Numbered from the stretch's first letter, positions 8,370-18,981 are shown. The stretch is 47,835 nucleotides of DNA from Reyranellaceae bacterium (GCA_022844045.1 JALHMM010000046.1:1-47835); one strand, 5' to 3'. Translations and numbers: made by a program. Notes: generated from the sequence alone by a model not told the origin.

Positions 8370-9158
8370 CTACTCCGCCGCGGCGCGCAGTGGCAGGCCG
8401 TGGCGCTGGGCCATGCGTTCGCGGCAGGCCTCGCCGAAGGCGCGGAAGATCGCGCGCGACAGCGGGTTCTCCAGCGCGCGGTGCTCGGGGTGCCACTGCA
8501 CCGCCAGCACGAAGCCCGGCGCATTGGGCATGCTGATCGCTTCGACCTGGCCGTCGGGCGCCACCGCTTCGATGCGCGCGCCCGGCGCGACCTTGTCGAT
8601 GCCCTGGCCGTGCAGCGAGTTGACCTCGGCGTGCTTCAGGCCGGTGATGCGCTGGAGCAGGCCGCCGTCGCTGATGTCGATGGCGTGCGCCGGCGCGACC
8701 TTGGCCTCGAGGCTGTCGACGCGCGGCGAGCGGTGATCCATGCGGCCGGGGATCTCCTCGACATGGGCGTGCAAGGTGCCACCCAAGGCGACATTGACCT
8801 CCTGGATGCCGCGGCAGATCGCCAGCAATGGAATGCCGCGTTCGATGGCGCCGCGGATCACCGGCAGCGTGGTGGAATCGCGCGCCGGATCGGCGGCGAC
8901 GCCGGGCCGCGGATCGCGGCCGCCGTAGTGCAGCGGCTCGACATTGGACGGGCTGCCGGTCAGCAGCACGCCGTCGACGGCGTCGAGGATGCGGTCGAGG
9001 TCGAGGCCCTGCTCACCGACGCCGACGGCCGGCAGCAGGATCGGCGTGGCGGTGACCGCCTCGACGACGGCTTTGACATAGCGATCGCCGACCGAGTGGA
9101 TGGTCCAGGCTTTGATCTGGCGGCGGCAGGCGGAGATACCAACGAGGGGGCGCGACAT
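8370..9158 (-). CDS. Gamma-glutamyl-gamma-aminobutyrate hydrolase-like class I glutamine amidotransferase (peptidase C26)
   Basis: The 262-residue protein has the catalytic triad of the class: Cys115 in LAICRGIQEVNVALGG, and His223 and Glu225 in QWHPEHR. The early block VDGVLLTGSPSNVEPLHYGG is typical of PuuD-like hydrolases, which release GABA from gamma-glutamyl-GABA during putrescine breakdown. No other puu genes are nearby, so the natural substrate may differ. The start at 9158 (MSRPLVGISAC) fits the family; an in-frame ATG 33 bases upstream is an alternative. It is convergent with the TctC gene, 21 bases apart. Confidence 0.87.
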   Translation of the reverse strand: MSRPLVGISACRRQIKAWTIHSVGDRYVKAVVEAVTATPILLPAVGVGEQGLDLDRILDAVDGVLLTGSPSNVEPLHYGGRDPRPGVAADPARDSTTLPVIRGAIERGIPLLAICRGIQEVNVALGGTLHAHVEEIPGRMDHRSPRVDSLEAKVAPAHAIDISDGGLLQRITGLKHAEVNSLHGQGIDKVAPGARIEAVAPDGQVEAISMPNAPGFVLAVQWHPEHRALENPLSRAIFRAFGEACRERMAQRHGLPLRAAAE

Positions 9159-9323
9159 GGGCCTTTTGCACGGGTTGTACGCGTCCGCCATCCTCTGCCG
9201 CGCGGTTCCGCAGAGCAAGCGCAATAGCCGCAGGGATCGCATGTCTATTCGGGGCGGCTTGCCTTGTACCGGTTGGGCCGTGCGTGCTACGCGGGCCGCG
9301 CCCCCTCCGCAGGAAGATCCGAG

Positions 9324-9794
9324 ATGAGCGACACCAACCAGCCGGCCGGCCAGGCGCCGATCACGATCCACGGCCAGTACATCAAGGACCTGTCGTTCGA
9401 GAACCCGCGCGCGCCGCAAAGCCTGCAGCTCACCGCGCCGCCGCAGTACAGCCTCAACGTCCGCTGCGATGCGCGCAATCTCGAACAGCCCGGCATGTTC
9501 GAGGTCACGATGACCGTCGAACTCGACGGCAAGGATCAGCAGGACCAGCAGATCTTCGTCATGGAGCTGGTCTATGCCGGCGTCGTCAGCGTCGGCGCGG
9601 TGCCGCAGGAGGCGATCGGGCCGATCATCGGCGTCCACGTGCCGATGCTGCTGTTCCCCTTCGCCCGCGCCATCGTCACCGCCACGCTGAGCCAGGCGGC
9701 GCTGCCGCCGCTGCTGTTGCAGCCGGTCGATTTCGCCGCGCTCTACCAGCAGCAGATGGCGCAGGCCGACGGCGGGCCGGTCGGCCACGCGTGA
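9324..9794 (+). CDS. secB: Protein-export chaperone SecB
   Basis: The 156-residue protein has the SecB pattern: IKDLSFENPRAP near residues 20-31, VTMTVELDGKD in the core, and PMLLFPFARAIV around residues 109-120. SecB tetramers hold precursor proteins unfolded and pass them to SecA. In alphaproteobacteria secB usually lies next to dnaQ and coaE, as here, where dnaQ is convergent. The ATG at 9324 follows an AGGAAGA ribosome-binding site; a longer frame from 9264 adds residues with no family support. Confidence 0.95.
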   Translation: MSDTNQPAGQAPITIHGQYIKDLSFENPRAPQSLQLTAPPQYSLNVRCDARNLEQPGMFEVTMTVELDGKDQQDQQIFVMELVYAGVVSVGAVPQEAIGPIIGVHVPMLLFPFARAIVTATLSQAALPPLLLQPVDFAALYQQQMAQADGGPVGHA

Positions 9795-9795
9795 T

Positions 9796-9827
9796 TGGTT
9801 CCCTCTCCCCACAGGCGGGGAGTGGGA
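9796..9827. terminator. Hairpin between convergent secB and dnaQ
   Basis: A short stem (CTCCCC pairing with GGGGAG, around 9802-9821) lies in the 34-base gap between the two stop codons. It looks like a shortened member of the CTCTCCCC repeat family seen at 15503 and 47793. It could terminate both genes, although no T-run is present. Confidence 0.45.
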
Positions 9828-9828
9828 G

Positions 9829-10512
9829 TCATTTGAGCCAGAGCGGATCGCTCAGTTTCTTGATAAAACCCTCGTGCGCCGCGAGCTCTGCAGGCGATGG
9901 CGCGTGCGCGCGCGCCGCGCGCACGACGCTGGCCGCCACCGTGCCCTCACTCACCTGCGCCGCGGCGGCTGTGGCGGCCGCGGCCAGATCGAGGCCACGC
10001 TGGCGGCCGCCGTTGAGCTCGATATAGACCTCGGCCAGCAACTCGGCATCGAGCAGCGCGCCGTGCTTGGTGCGGTGCGCGTTGTTGATGCCGAAGCGAT
10101 CGCAGAGCGCGTCCAGGCTGTTGCGCTGGCCCGGAAACTTGCGCCGGGCCACGCTCACCGTGTCGACGAAAGCGTTGGTCAGCGCCGGCCGGCCGACCTT
10201 GTCGAGCTCGGCGTTGATGAAGCCCAGGTCGAAGGCCGCGTTGTGGATCACCAAGGTGGCGTCGCCGACGAAGGTGAGGAAGCCCTCCACGACCTCGGCG
10301 AACAACGGCTTGTCCTGCAGGAAATCGACCGAGAGGCCGTGGACGTTGAACGCCTCCTCCGGCATGTCGCGCTCGGGGTTGAGATAGCTGTGCCAGGACT
10401 TGCCCGAGGGCATGCCATGGATCAGCTCGACGCAGCCGATCTCGACCAGCCGGTGACCGGCGCGCGGATCCAGGCCCGTGGTCTCGGTGTCGAAGGCGAT
10501 CTCGCGGGTCAT
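9829..10512 (-). CDS. dnaQ: DNA polymerase III subunit epsilon (proofreading exonuclease)
   Basis: The 227-residue protein has the DEDDh 3'-5' exonuclease motifs: ExoI AFDTETTGLDP with D8 and E10, ExoII HNAAFDLGFIN, and ExoIII in HGALLDAELLAEVY. Epsilon proofreads the replicative polymerase. The C-terminal tail is Ala-rich and probably carries the segment that binds the alpha subunit. Its ATG overlaps the coaE stop by four bases (ATGA), so the two are translationally coupled. Confidence 0.95.
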   Translation of the reverse strand: MTREIAFDTETTGLDPRAGHRLVEIGCVELIHGMPSGKSWHSYLNPERDMPEEAFNVHGLSVDFLQDKPLFAEVVEGFLTFVGDATLVIHNAAFDLGFINAELDKVGRPALTNAFVDTVSVARRKFPGQRNSLDALCDRFGINNAHRTKHGALLDAELLAEVYIELNGGRQRGLDLAAAATAAAAQVSEGTVAASVVRAARAHAPSPAELAAHEGFIKKLSDPLWLK

Positions 10513-11180
10513 AGTGGTCGGCCCCTGCGGCTGCGGGCGATCTCGGCGGTGCGGCGCTCATAAAGCGGCCGGCCCGGCCAGAACTTGCCTTTGCGCTTAC
10601 GCAGTTCCTTCAATGCTTTAGATAGCGCTGCGCGGGTCGGACCGATGCCAGCGTTGCTCGGCAGGACGAAATCGGCGTGCCGCCGCTTGATGGAGTCGTG
10701 GACCTGTCGGCGATGGATGTCCTGGAATTTCTCAGGCGTCATCCCGGGCCGTGCGAGCACGCGCTGTCTTTGCAGGAAGTAAGGAGAGCTGACGACCATC
10801 GTCGCATCGACACGTCGATGGCCGCTGCCTTCGAACAACAAGGGGATGTCGAGCACGACGATCGGCGCGCGCCGCGAGGCCCATTTCTTGAGGAAGGCGC
10901 GCTGGCGGCGGCCGACCAGCGGATGGACGATGCTTTCGAGCCGGCGCAGCGCGACGGGGTCGCCGAAGACCTTGGCGCCCAGGGCAGCCCGATCGAGCAC
11001 GCCGTTCTTCACCGCGCCGGGAAAGGCGGCCTCGATCGGCGCCAGGGCCTCGCCGCCGGGCGCCTGGACGGCGTGGACGGCGGCGTCGGCATCATAGACC
11101 GGGACGCCCATGCTGCGCAGCAAACGCGTGGCGGTGGACTTGCCCATGCCGATGGAGCCGGTCAAACCAACGATCAGCAT
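10509..11180 (-). CDS. coaE: Dephospho-CoA kinase
   Basis: The 223-residue protein has Walker A GSIGMGKST at residues 8-16. VYDADAAVH follows, then VLDIPLLFEG, the lid and substrate regions of CoaE. It phosphorylates dephospho-CoA in the last step of coenzyme A synthesis. The start at 11180 gives the standard N-terminus (MLIVGLTGSIG) and lies only four bases after the toxin gene stop codon. The toxin-antitoxin pair, coaE and dnaQ may therefore share one transcript. Longer in-frame starts up to 11258 overlap the toxin gene and are rejected. Confidence 0.95.
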   Translation of the reverse strand: MLIVGLTGSIGMGKSTATRLLRSMGVPVYDADAAVHAVQAPGGEALAPIEAAFPGAVKNGVLDRAALGAKVFGDPVALRRLESIVHPLVGRRQRAFLKKWASRRAPIVVLDIPLLFEGSGHRRVDATMVVSSPYFLQRQRVLARPGMTPEKFQDIHRRQVHDSIKRRHADFVLPSNAGIGPTRAALSKALKELRKRKGKFWPGRPLYERRTAEIARSRRGRPL

Positions 11181-11184
11181 CGGC

Positions 11185-11523
11185 TCAATCGTCCTCGCCC
11201 AGGGCCGAGCGCAACGCCCGCCGCAGCGCCTTGGCGTCCTTGCGCGCCAGCTCGCCAAGTCGCCGTTCTGGCTTGGTATTCTCGACCACGAACAGCTTGA
11301 GCCGCACCACCGACGGTACCGGCAGGCCCGCGCTCTGCAGGTCGACGATCGGCACGTCGCTCGACCAGCCGCCGACGGAGCTGGTGATCATGGCGCACAG
11401 CGTATGGCCCTGGCTGATATTGAAGTTACGCGTCGACAACACGACCGCCGGGCGCCGTCCCGTGGGCTGCGCGTCAGCCAGCGGGTGCGGCAGGGCCACG
11501 ACGTCGTAGCGGTCAAAGATCAC
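11185..11523 (-). CDS. PemK/MazF-family toxin
   Basis: The 112-residue protein starts with GTG at 11523 and has the MazF/PemK pattern. FDRYDVVALPHP comes first, then GRRPAVVLSTRNFN with the conserved RPxVVLS strand. These toxins are sequence-specific endoribonucleases that cut mRNA, or sometimes other RNAs. The start overlaps the end of the antitoxin gene by 11 bases, the usual antitoxin-first arrangement. The C-terminal part (RRLGELARKDAKALRRALR) is a basic helix. The cleavage motif cannot be read from sequence. Confidence 0.85.
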   Translation of the reverse strand: MIFDRYDVVALPHPLADAQPTGRRPAVVLSTRNFNISQGHTLCAMITSSVGGWSSDVPIVDLQSAGLPVPSVVRLKLFVVENTKPERRLGELARKDAKALRRALRSALGEDD

Positions 11524-11743
11524 GGTAGGCGTCCTCGTCGGCCGGGCTGCCCCACTCGGTCAGATCCGTACCGAGTGTGCCCGCAGCCCCAGTCTCCTGA
11601 TGGGCCGCGATCCGCCGCAGCGTCGCGAGATCGTTGTCGATGCCGAAGGAGACGAGATCACCATCCTGCAGGCCGAGCGCCGCGCGCACGGCCTTGGGGA
11701 TGGTGATCTGGCCCTTGCTCGTGACCCGACTGATCAGGCGCAT
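11513..11743 (-). CDS. AbrB/MazE-family antitoxin
   Basis: The 76-residue protein has an N-terminal swapped-hairpin AbrB DNA-binding domain (SRVTSKGQITIPKAVRAALGL, read from residue 5). An acidic C-terminal tail follows (DLTEWGSPADEDAY) that should wrap the toxin and neutralise it. The family binds its own promoter, and a perfect 10-base inverted repeat overlaps the start of this gene. The ATG at 11743 follows an AAGGA ribosome-binding site that is part of the same repeat. The gene lies 39 bases after the quinone oxidoreductase gene on the same strand. Confidence 0.88.
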   Translation of the reverse strand: MRLISRVTSKGQITIPKAVRAALGLQDGDLVSFGIDNDLATLRRIAAHQETGAAGTLGTDLTEWGSPADEDAYRDL

Positions 11744-11772
11744 TCCTTACTTTCTCCCTTGGAAGTAAGGAA
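11743..11772 (-). promoter_or_regulatory. Toxin-antitoxin autoregulatory operator
   Basis: A perfect inverted repeat: TTCCTTACTT (11743-11752), ten bases, then AAGTAAGGAA (11763-11772). It includes the first base of the antitoxin ATG, and its proximal arm carries the AAGGA ribosome-binding site. It fits an AbrB-type antitoxin operator. If transcribed it could also fold into a hairpin that hides the ribosome-binding site. A possible -35 (TTGACT) lies at its upstream edge. Confidence 0.7.
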
Positions 11773-11782
11773 GTCAATAGGA

Positions 11783-12757
11783 CTAGGGGATCAGCACCGT
11801 CTGACCGGTGGTCTTGCGGCTTTCCAGATCGCGATGCGCCTGCGCCGCATCCTTCAGGGCGTAGGTCTGATCAATCGTGATCTTGACCTTGCCGCTCTTG
11901 ACCATCTTGAACAGTGCCTTCGCGCTGCCTTCGAGGTCCTTGCGGGTCGAGGTATACGCGCCGAGACTGGGCCGGGTCAGGAAGGCCGAGAGGTTGCCAC
12001 CTAGCACGGCCGGCGCGACCGGCGGCACCGGGCCGGAAGCGTTGCCGAAGCTCGCCAGGGTCCCGAGCGGCGCGAGGCACTTCAGGGAGATGTCCCAGGT
12101 GTCCTTGCCGACGCCGTCATAGACCACCGGCACGCCCTTGCCCTTGGTGATCTCCTTGACGCGCGCGACAACGTCCTCCTTGGAGTAGTCGATCACCCAG
12201 GCGTAACCATGCCTCTTGGCGATCGCCGCCTTTTCCGGCGACGACACGGTGCCGATCGCCTTCACGCCGATCGCCTTGGCCCACTGGCCGAACAGCAGGC
12301 CGACGCCACCCGCAGCGGCGTGGAACAGCACGATGTCGCCTTTCTTGCACTTGTGGGTGCGGCGGATCAGGTACTCCGTCGTCATCCCCTTGAGCATCAT
12401 CGCGGCGGCTTGCTTGTCGCTTATGCCGTTGGGCACCTTCAGCAGGATCGCCGCCGGCAGCACGCGCTCCTCGGCATAGGCGCCCGGGACGCTGCCGCAA
12501 TAGGCGACGCGGTCGCCCTTCTTGAAGCCCTTCACCTTGGGTCCGACCTCGACCACCACGCCGGCGCCCTCGCGGCCGATGGCGTTGGGCATCGGCACCG
12601 GGTACAGACCGGAGCGCGTGTAGATGTCGATGAAGTTCAGGCCGATCGCGGTATGGCGGACACGTACCTCGCCGGCGCCGGGCTTGCCGACCTCGACATC
12701 GGTGTATTCCATCACCTCCGGCCCGCCCGCCTGCTTGATCTGAACCGCCTTGACCAT
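11783..12757 (-). CDS. NADPH:quinone oxidoreductase (zinc-free MDR family)
   Basis: The 324-residue protein has the QOR pattern: GLNFIDIYTRSGLYP near residues 38-52, then the NADPH-binding HAAAGGVGLLFGQWAKAIG near residues 147-165. No zinc-ligand cysteines of alcohol dehydrogenases are apparent, so it belongs to the quinone reductase branch of the medium-chain dehydrogenases. It would reduce quinones or enones in the cytoplasm. It is divergent from the copper chaperone gene across 132 bases. Confidence 0.9.
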   Translation of the reverse strand: MVKAVQIKQAGGPEVMEYTDVEVGKPGAGEVRVRHTAIGLNFIDIYTRSGLYPVPMPNAIGREGAGVVVEVGPKVKGFKKGDRVAYCGSVPGAYAEERVLPAAILLKVPNGISDKQAAAMMLKGMTTEYLIRRTHKCKKGDIVLFHAAAGGVGLLFGQWAKAIGVKAIGTVSSPEKAAIAKRHGYAWVIDYSKEDVVARVKEITKGKGVPVVYDGVGKDTWDISLKCLAPLGTLASFGNASGPVPPVAPAVLGGNLSAFLTRPSLGAYTSTRKDLEGSAKALFKMVKSGKVKITIDQTYALKDAAQAHRDLESRKTTGQTVLIP

Positions 12758-12889
12758 GGGAATCTCCCCTCGCCTGTTGTGGGGCGGAGCCTAGTGCAGC
12801 GGCGCGCCGCTTGCCACCGCGACAGCGCAACGCTTGCGCGATTGTCTTGTGCCGCGTAGGCGTCGCGACCCGATCGTCAGGAGTTCACC

Positions 12890-13348
12890 ATGCGTCGTCG
12901 TTCCCTGCTGCTCGCCATTCTCGCGACGCCTGCCGTCGCCGTCGCCCAGGGCACCAGCGCGCTGCGCATCGAGCAGCCCTTCGCCCGCGCCACCGCGCCG
13001 ACGGCCCGCGCCGGCAGCGCCTATATGACGATCGTCAACGGCGCCGCGACCGCCGACCGCCTGCTGCGCGCCGAGTCGTCCGTCGCGGCGCGCGTCGAGC
13101 TGCACACGGTGATCAAGGAAGGCGACGTGATGCGGATGCGTGAGGTGCCCGCCATCGACGTGCCGGCGAACGGCAAGGCGACGCTGGCGCCGGGCGGCTT
13201 CCACGTCATGCTGATGGAGCTCAAGGCGCCGCTGAAGGCGGGCGACACCGCGGCGATCACGCTGGTCTTCGAGAAGGCCGGCCGCATCGATGTCGCGGTG
13301 CCGGTCCTGCCGCTGGGCAGCGCGCCGGCCGGCGAGCACAAGCACTGA
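12890..13348 (+). CDS. Periplasmic copper chaperone PCu(A)C
   Basis: The 152-residue protein has a cleavable signal peptide ending near residue 20. The copper-binding pattern H-x10-M-x21-H-x-M is complete, with H72, M83, H105 and M107, the last two in GGFHVMLM. It carries Cu(I) in the periplasm, usually for assembly of the Cu(A) or Cu(B) site of cytochrome oxidase. A second His-containing tail (GEHKH) ends the protein. Its TGA shares a base with the ATG of maf, so the two are coupled. Confidence 0.93.
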   Translation: MRRRSLLLAILATPAVAVAQGTSALRIEQPFARATAPTARAGSAYMTIVNGAATADRLLRAESSVAARVELHTVIKEGDVMRMREVPAIDVPANGKATLAPGGFHVMLMELKAPLKAGDTAAITLVFEKAGRIDVAVPVLPLGSAPAGEHKH

Positions 13349-13935
13349 TGCACCTGGTCCTCGCCTCGACCTCGAGCGCGCGCCGCGCGCTGCTCCAGGG
13401 CGTCGGGCTCGAGCACGAGGCCCTGGCGCCCGGTGTCGACGAGGACGCCGAAAAAACCCGCTTGGGCGCGATTTCAGGCGATGCGCTGGTGGCGGCGCTC
13501 GCCGATCTCAAGGCGCTGGCAGGCGCGCGCTTGCGGCCGGGCGCGCTGGTGATCGGCGCCGACCAGACCTTGGCTTGCGACGGCGTGCTCTACGACAAGC
13601 CGGCCGATCTCGCCGCGGCGCGCGCGCATCTCCTGCGCCTGCGCGGTCGCACGCACACACTGCACGCCGCGATCTGCGTCGCGCGCGACGAGCGGGTGAT
13701 CTGGCGTCATCTCAGCGAGGCGCGCCTGACGATGCGCGACTTCAGCGACGCCTTCCTCGATCACTATGTCGCGCTGTGCGGCGAGACGCTCACCACCTCG
13801 GTCGGCGCCTATCGGCTCGAAGGCCCGGGGCCGCAGCTCTTCGAGCGTATCGAAGGCGATTACTTCACGATCCTCGGTCTGCCACTATTGCCGCTGCTCG
13901 ACTTCCTGCGTGGTGCCGGGGTCGCCCGGAACTGA
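13348..13935 (+). CDS. maf: Maf-family nucleoside triphosphate pyrophosphatase
   Basis: The 195-residue protein begins LVLASTSSARRALLQGVG, the Maf phosphate-binding start. GADQTLACDG follows near residues 71-80, with the catalytic aspartate region. Maf proteins hydrolyse dTTP, UTP or modified pyrimidine nucleotides to monophosphates; overproduction affects septation in some bacteria. It overlaps the preceding gene by one base and lies three bases before aroE. The order maf-aroE is conserved in alphaproteobacteria. Confidence 0.93.
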   Translation: MHLVLASTSSARRALLQGVGLEHEALAPGVDEDAEKTRLGAISGDALVAALADLKALAGARLRPGALVIGADQTLACDGVLYDKPADLAAARAHLLRLRGRTHTLHAAICVARDERVIWRHLSEARLTMRDFSDAFLDHYVALCGETLTTSVGAYRLEGPGPQLFERIEGDYFTILGLPLLPLLDFLRGAGVARN

Positions 13936-13938
13936 TCG

Positions 13939-14838
13939 ATGACACCCGACTTCGCCACCCTGCTCGCCGCCGCCCAGAACCGACCCTTCGCCTTCATCGT
14001 CGGCTGGCCGGTCGAGCATTCGCGCTCGCCGCTGATCCACGGTTACTGGCTGAAGAAGCGCGGCATCGACGGTTTCTACGGCCGCCTCGCCGTCGCGCCG
14101 GGCGGTGAAGCGCTGCGCGCCACGCTCGACTTCATTCGCAAGACACCCAAGGCGCGCGGCTGCAATCTCACTTTGCCGCACAAGATCGACGTGCTCGGCA
14201 TGCTCGATCGCATCGAGCCGGGCGCGGAGCGCATCGGCGCGGTCAACACCATCGTCAAGCATGCCGACGGCACGCTGGAGGGGCGCAACACCGATGGCTT
14301 CGGTTTCATCGCCGCGCTGCGCGCCGGCGCGAAGGCGTGGAAACCGGCGGCGGCGCCGGCGGTCGTGCTCGGCGCTGGCGGTGCGGCGCGCGCCATCTGC
14401 CACGCGTTGGTCGACGCGGGCGTGCCCGAGCTACGCCTGCTCAATCGCACGCGCCAGTCGGCGATCGATCTCGGCGCGCAGGTGACGCCCAAGGACGGCC
14501 GCACCGTGGTGATCGACAGCTGGGATCGGCGCGCATCGGTGCTCGCTGGCGCCGGCCTGCTGGTCAACACGACGTCGCTGGGCATGAAGGGCGCGCCGCC
14601 GTTGGAGATCGATCTCGCGGCGCTGCCTGCGACGGCCGTGGTCAACGACATCGTCTACGTGCCACTCGAGACGCCGCTGCTGGCGGCGGCGCGGGCGCGC
14701 GGCAACGTCACGGTCGATGGCCTCGACATGCTCCTGCACCAGGCGCGGCCGGGCTTCGGCGCGTGGTTCAACGTGGCGATGCCCAAGGTGAGCCCGGCGC
14801 TGCGACGCGCCGCCGCCGGCGATCTCGGCGCGCGCTGA
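13939..14838 (+). CDS. aroE: Shikimate dehydrogenase (NADP+)
   Basis: The 299-residue protein contains the shikimate-binding VEHSRSPLIHGYWL near residues 25-38 and GRNTDGFGF near residues 115-123. The NADP-binding VVLGAGGAARAI follows. It reduces 3-dehydroshikimate to shikimate in aromatic amino acid synthesis. The expected Lys of the active site is present in NLTLPHKID. In related genomes aroE is followed by coaE and dnaQ; here those genes are 3 kb away on the other strand, which implies a local rearrangement. Confidence 0.95.
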   Translation: MTPDFATLLAAAQNRPFAFIVGWPVEHSRSPLIHGYWLKKRGIDGFYGRLAVAPGGEALRATLDFIRKTPKARGCNLTLPHKIDVLGMLDRIEPGAERIGAVNTIVKHADGTLEGRNTDGFGFIAALRAGAKAWKPAAAPAVVLGAGGAARAICHALVDAGVPELRLLNRTRQSAIDLGAQVTPKDGRTVVIDSWDRRASVLAGAGLLVNTTSLGMKGAPPLEIDLAALPATAVVNDIVYVPLETPLLAAARARGNVTVDGLDMLLHQARPGFGAWFNVAMPKVSPALRRAAAGDLGAR

Positions 14839-14852
14839 GTCTGAGGCCCAAA

Positions 14853-14960
14853 CCTCACCCTGAGGAGCGTCGCGAAGCGATGCGTCTCGAAGGGTGGGCA
14901 ACCACCTCGGTCGTTGCCCATGCTTCGGGACGGCCGCTGCGCGGCCCCCTCAGCATGAGA
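14853..14960. repeat. Palindromic element between convergent aroE and lptE
   Basis: An inverted repeat of about 108 bases. The outer arms are CTCACCCTGAGG and CCCTCAGCATGAG, and the inner arms GTGGGCAAC and GTTGCCCAT. It lies wholly between two stop codons. The type, which begins CCTCACCCTGAGGAGC, resembles intergenic palindromes common in Hyphomicrobiales genomes. Confidence 0.75.
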
Positions 14961-14971
14961 TCGTGCAATGG

Positions 14972-15610
14972 CTACAGCCCGCGGCGCTGGCGGAAGTACA
15001 GCGCCAGCTTCATCCTGATGTCCTCGGCCAGGTCGCGCGCGGCGCGCTCGCGCGCGTTCTCGCGCGCGGCTTCGTTGGCGGGCTGCGAGCGCGTCACGTC
15101 GAAGCGCGCCACGGTCCGGCTGATGCCCGTGGTGAGCCTGGCGCCGGAAAGATCGAGCAGACTCCAGGTCGCGCTGACGCGCAGGATCTGCAGGATCGCC
15201 ACCTCGTCGAGCCGGCGCAGCGGCGACTGCTCGGCCTCGGCGCGCGTGACCACCAGCTGGTAGAGCGGCTGGCGCGGCTCGCCCTCGGGGGTGAGGTAGT
15301 CGAGCAGCGCGTTGCGCAGCACCTGCCCGCCGCGCTCGGCAATGGTGGCGATCTTGATCGCAGCGAGGTCGCCGCGCACGCCGCCAGCGGGTGCGCCCGC
15401 CGATGGCGCGCCGTCGCCGCCGCCGTATAGCGGACGCAGGCCGCAGGCTGAGAGTGTGGCGAGCGACGAGATGATCGCGAAACGTCTGGTGTGTCGAAGC
15501 GCCCCCTCACCCCCGACTCTTCTCCCGCGAGGGGAGAGGGGAGGAAGAAGCGCGGTGCTCTCGTTCCCCTCTCCCCTTGCGGGAGAGGGGTTAGGGGTGA
15601 GGGGTGTCAC
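14972..15610 (-). CDS. lptE: LPS-assembly lipoprotein LptE, N-terminus read through a repeat
   Basis: The C-terminal part, from the lipobox onward, fits LptE, which plugs the LptD barrel that delivers lipopolysaccharide to the outer membrane. The lipobox is LSAC with the cysteine at residue 56 of the longest frame, followed by GLRPLYGG, the family start. There is no ATG, GTG or TTG between the repeat at 15503-15604 and the signal sequence (RRFAIISSLATLSAC). The only ordinary start is GTG at 15610, 13 bases after the leuS stop, and it gives about 40 extra residues encoded by the repeat. Position after leuS supports the identity. Initiation at a rare codon such as ATC is an alternative. Confidence 0.75.
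   Translation of the reverse strand: MTPLTPNPSPARGEGNESTALLPPLSPRGRRVGGEGALRHTRRFAIISSLATLSACGLRPLYGGGDGAPSAGAPAGGVRGDLAAIKIATIAERGGQVLRNALLDYLTPEGEPRQPLYQLVVTRAEAEQSPLRRLDEVAILQILRVSATWSLLDLSGARLTTGISRTVARFDVTRSQPANEAARENARERAARDLAEDIRMKLALYFRQRRGL
15503..15604. repeat. Palindromic element inside the 5' part of lptE
   Basis: The arms at 15503-15541 and 15566-15604 are 39 bases each and match at 34 positions, with a 24-base loop. The pattern is CCCCTCACCC to GGGGAGAGGG and back. It lies within the lptE reading frame, which stays open across it. The same unit (CCCTCTCCCCGCGAGCGGGG and GTGAGGGGC) appears at the right edge of the window. Confidence 0.88.
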
Positions 15611-15623
15611 GGACTCGGGCGTC

Positions 15624-18218
<2,595 letters not shown>

Positions 18219-18399
18219 GATCGGACCTGAAGGAAGCGCAGCGACGGGATGATGGCCCACAGAGGGCGCACGAGCGCCCGACCGGCCTCAAAGGCCGGCG
18301 GCGATAAGTCGAAGGAGTGGCTGACGTCCGATCATGGGCGGGCAAGCTAAGGCCCGCCGTACGATTGTCAACTCGATTGCCCGTTCGGGCGCCCGGCGG

Positions 18400-18981
18400 C
18401 TAGTTGCCCCGGGCGGCGATACGCAGCTGGCGGGCGCGGGTGAGAATCGCGTTCTCGAACTCGAAGGCGGTCTTGGGATCGACCGGCGCGTCGACCCAGC
18501 CGCGGCCACCCGCCTGCTGCTGGCGGATGATCGAGGCGCGGATGGCGTCGGCCCGCAGGTCGCGGTCGAGGATCAGCACCTGCAGCTTCAGCCGTTCGTT
18601 CGGCGACTCGGTGAACTGGAACCAGTCGGTGATGATCAGCCCGCCGAACGGGTCAGCCGAGGCGATCGGCCACTTGTTGTCGATGATCACGTCGAGCGAG
18701 GCGCGCCACAGGAAGGCGTTGACGGCGATTCCCGGCTCGTTCAGCCCCTTGCCCTTTTCCTCGCGCGAGCCGAACAGTCCACCCGGACCGAATAGACCGC
18801 CGCTGTCCTGCGTGCCGCGACCGATGCCCAAACCACGATCCTGCTTGGGGCGGGTCAGCTGATCGGGCAGCGCCGTGTCGTCGCCGCCGCAGCTCGCCAA
18901 CCCAACCGACAACCCGGCGACTACCACGATGGAGGCAACGCGCAGTCCGCCCTGGATCGGGCGACGATGGCCTCTGAACAT
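18400..18981 (-). CDS. DUF3576 family lipoprotein
   Basis: The 193-residue protein has a basic start, a hydrophobic segment and a lipobox LASC with the cysteine at residue 31. A Gly-rich linker (residues 50-75) leads to the DUF3576 domain (NAFLWRASLDVIIDNKWP, then DPFGGLIITDWF). The family is a small outer-membrane-type lipoprotein usually encoded just before leuS in alphaproteobacteria; its function is unknown. The ATG at 18981 follows a GAGGGAG ribosome-binding site. The frame stays open far upstream, opposite the porin gene, but that part has no protein-like features. Confidence 0.88.
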   Translation of the reverse strand: MFRGHRRPIQGGLRVASIVVVAGLSVGLASCGGDDTALPDQLTRPKQDRGLGIGRGTQDSGGLFGPGGLFGSREEKGKGLNEPGIAVNAFLWRASLDVIIDNKWPIASADPFGGLIITDWFQFTESPNERLKLQVLILDRDLRADAIRASIIRQQQAGGRGWVDAPVDPKTAFEFENAILTRARQLRIAARGN

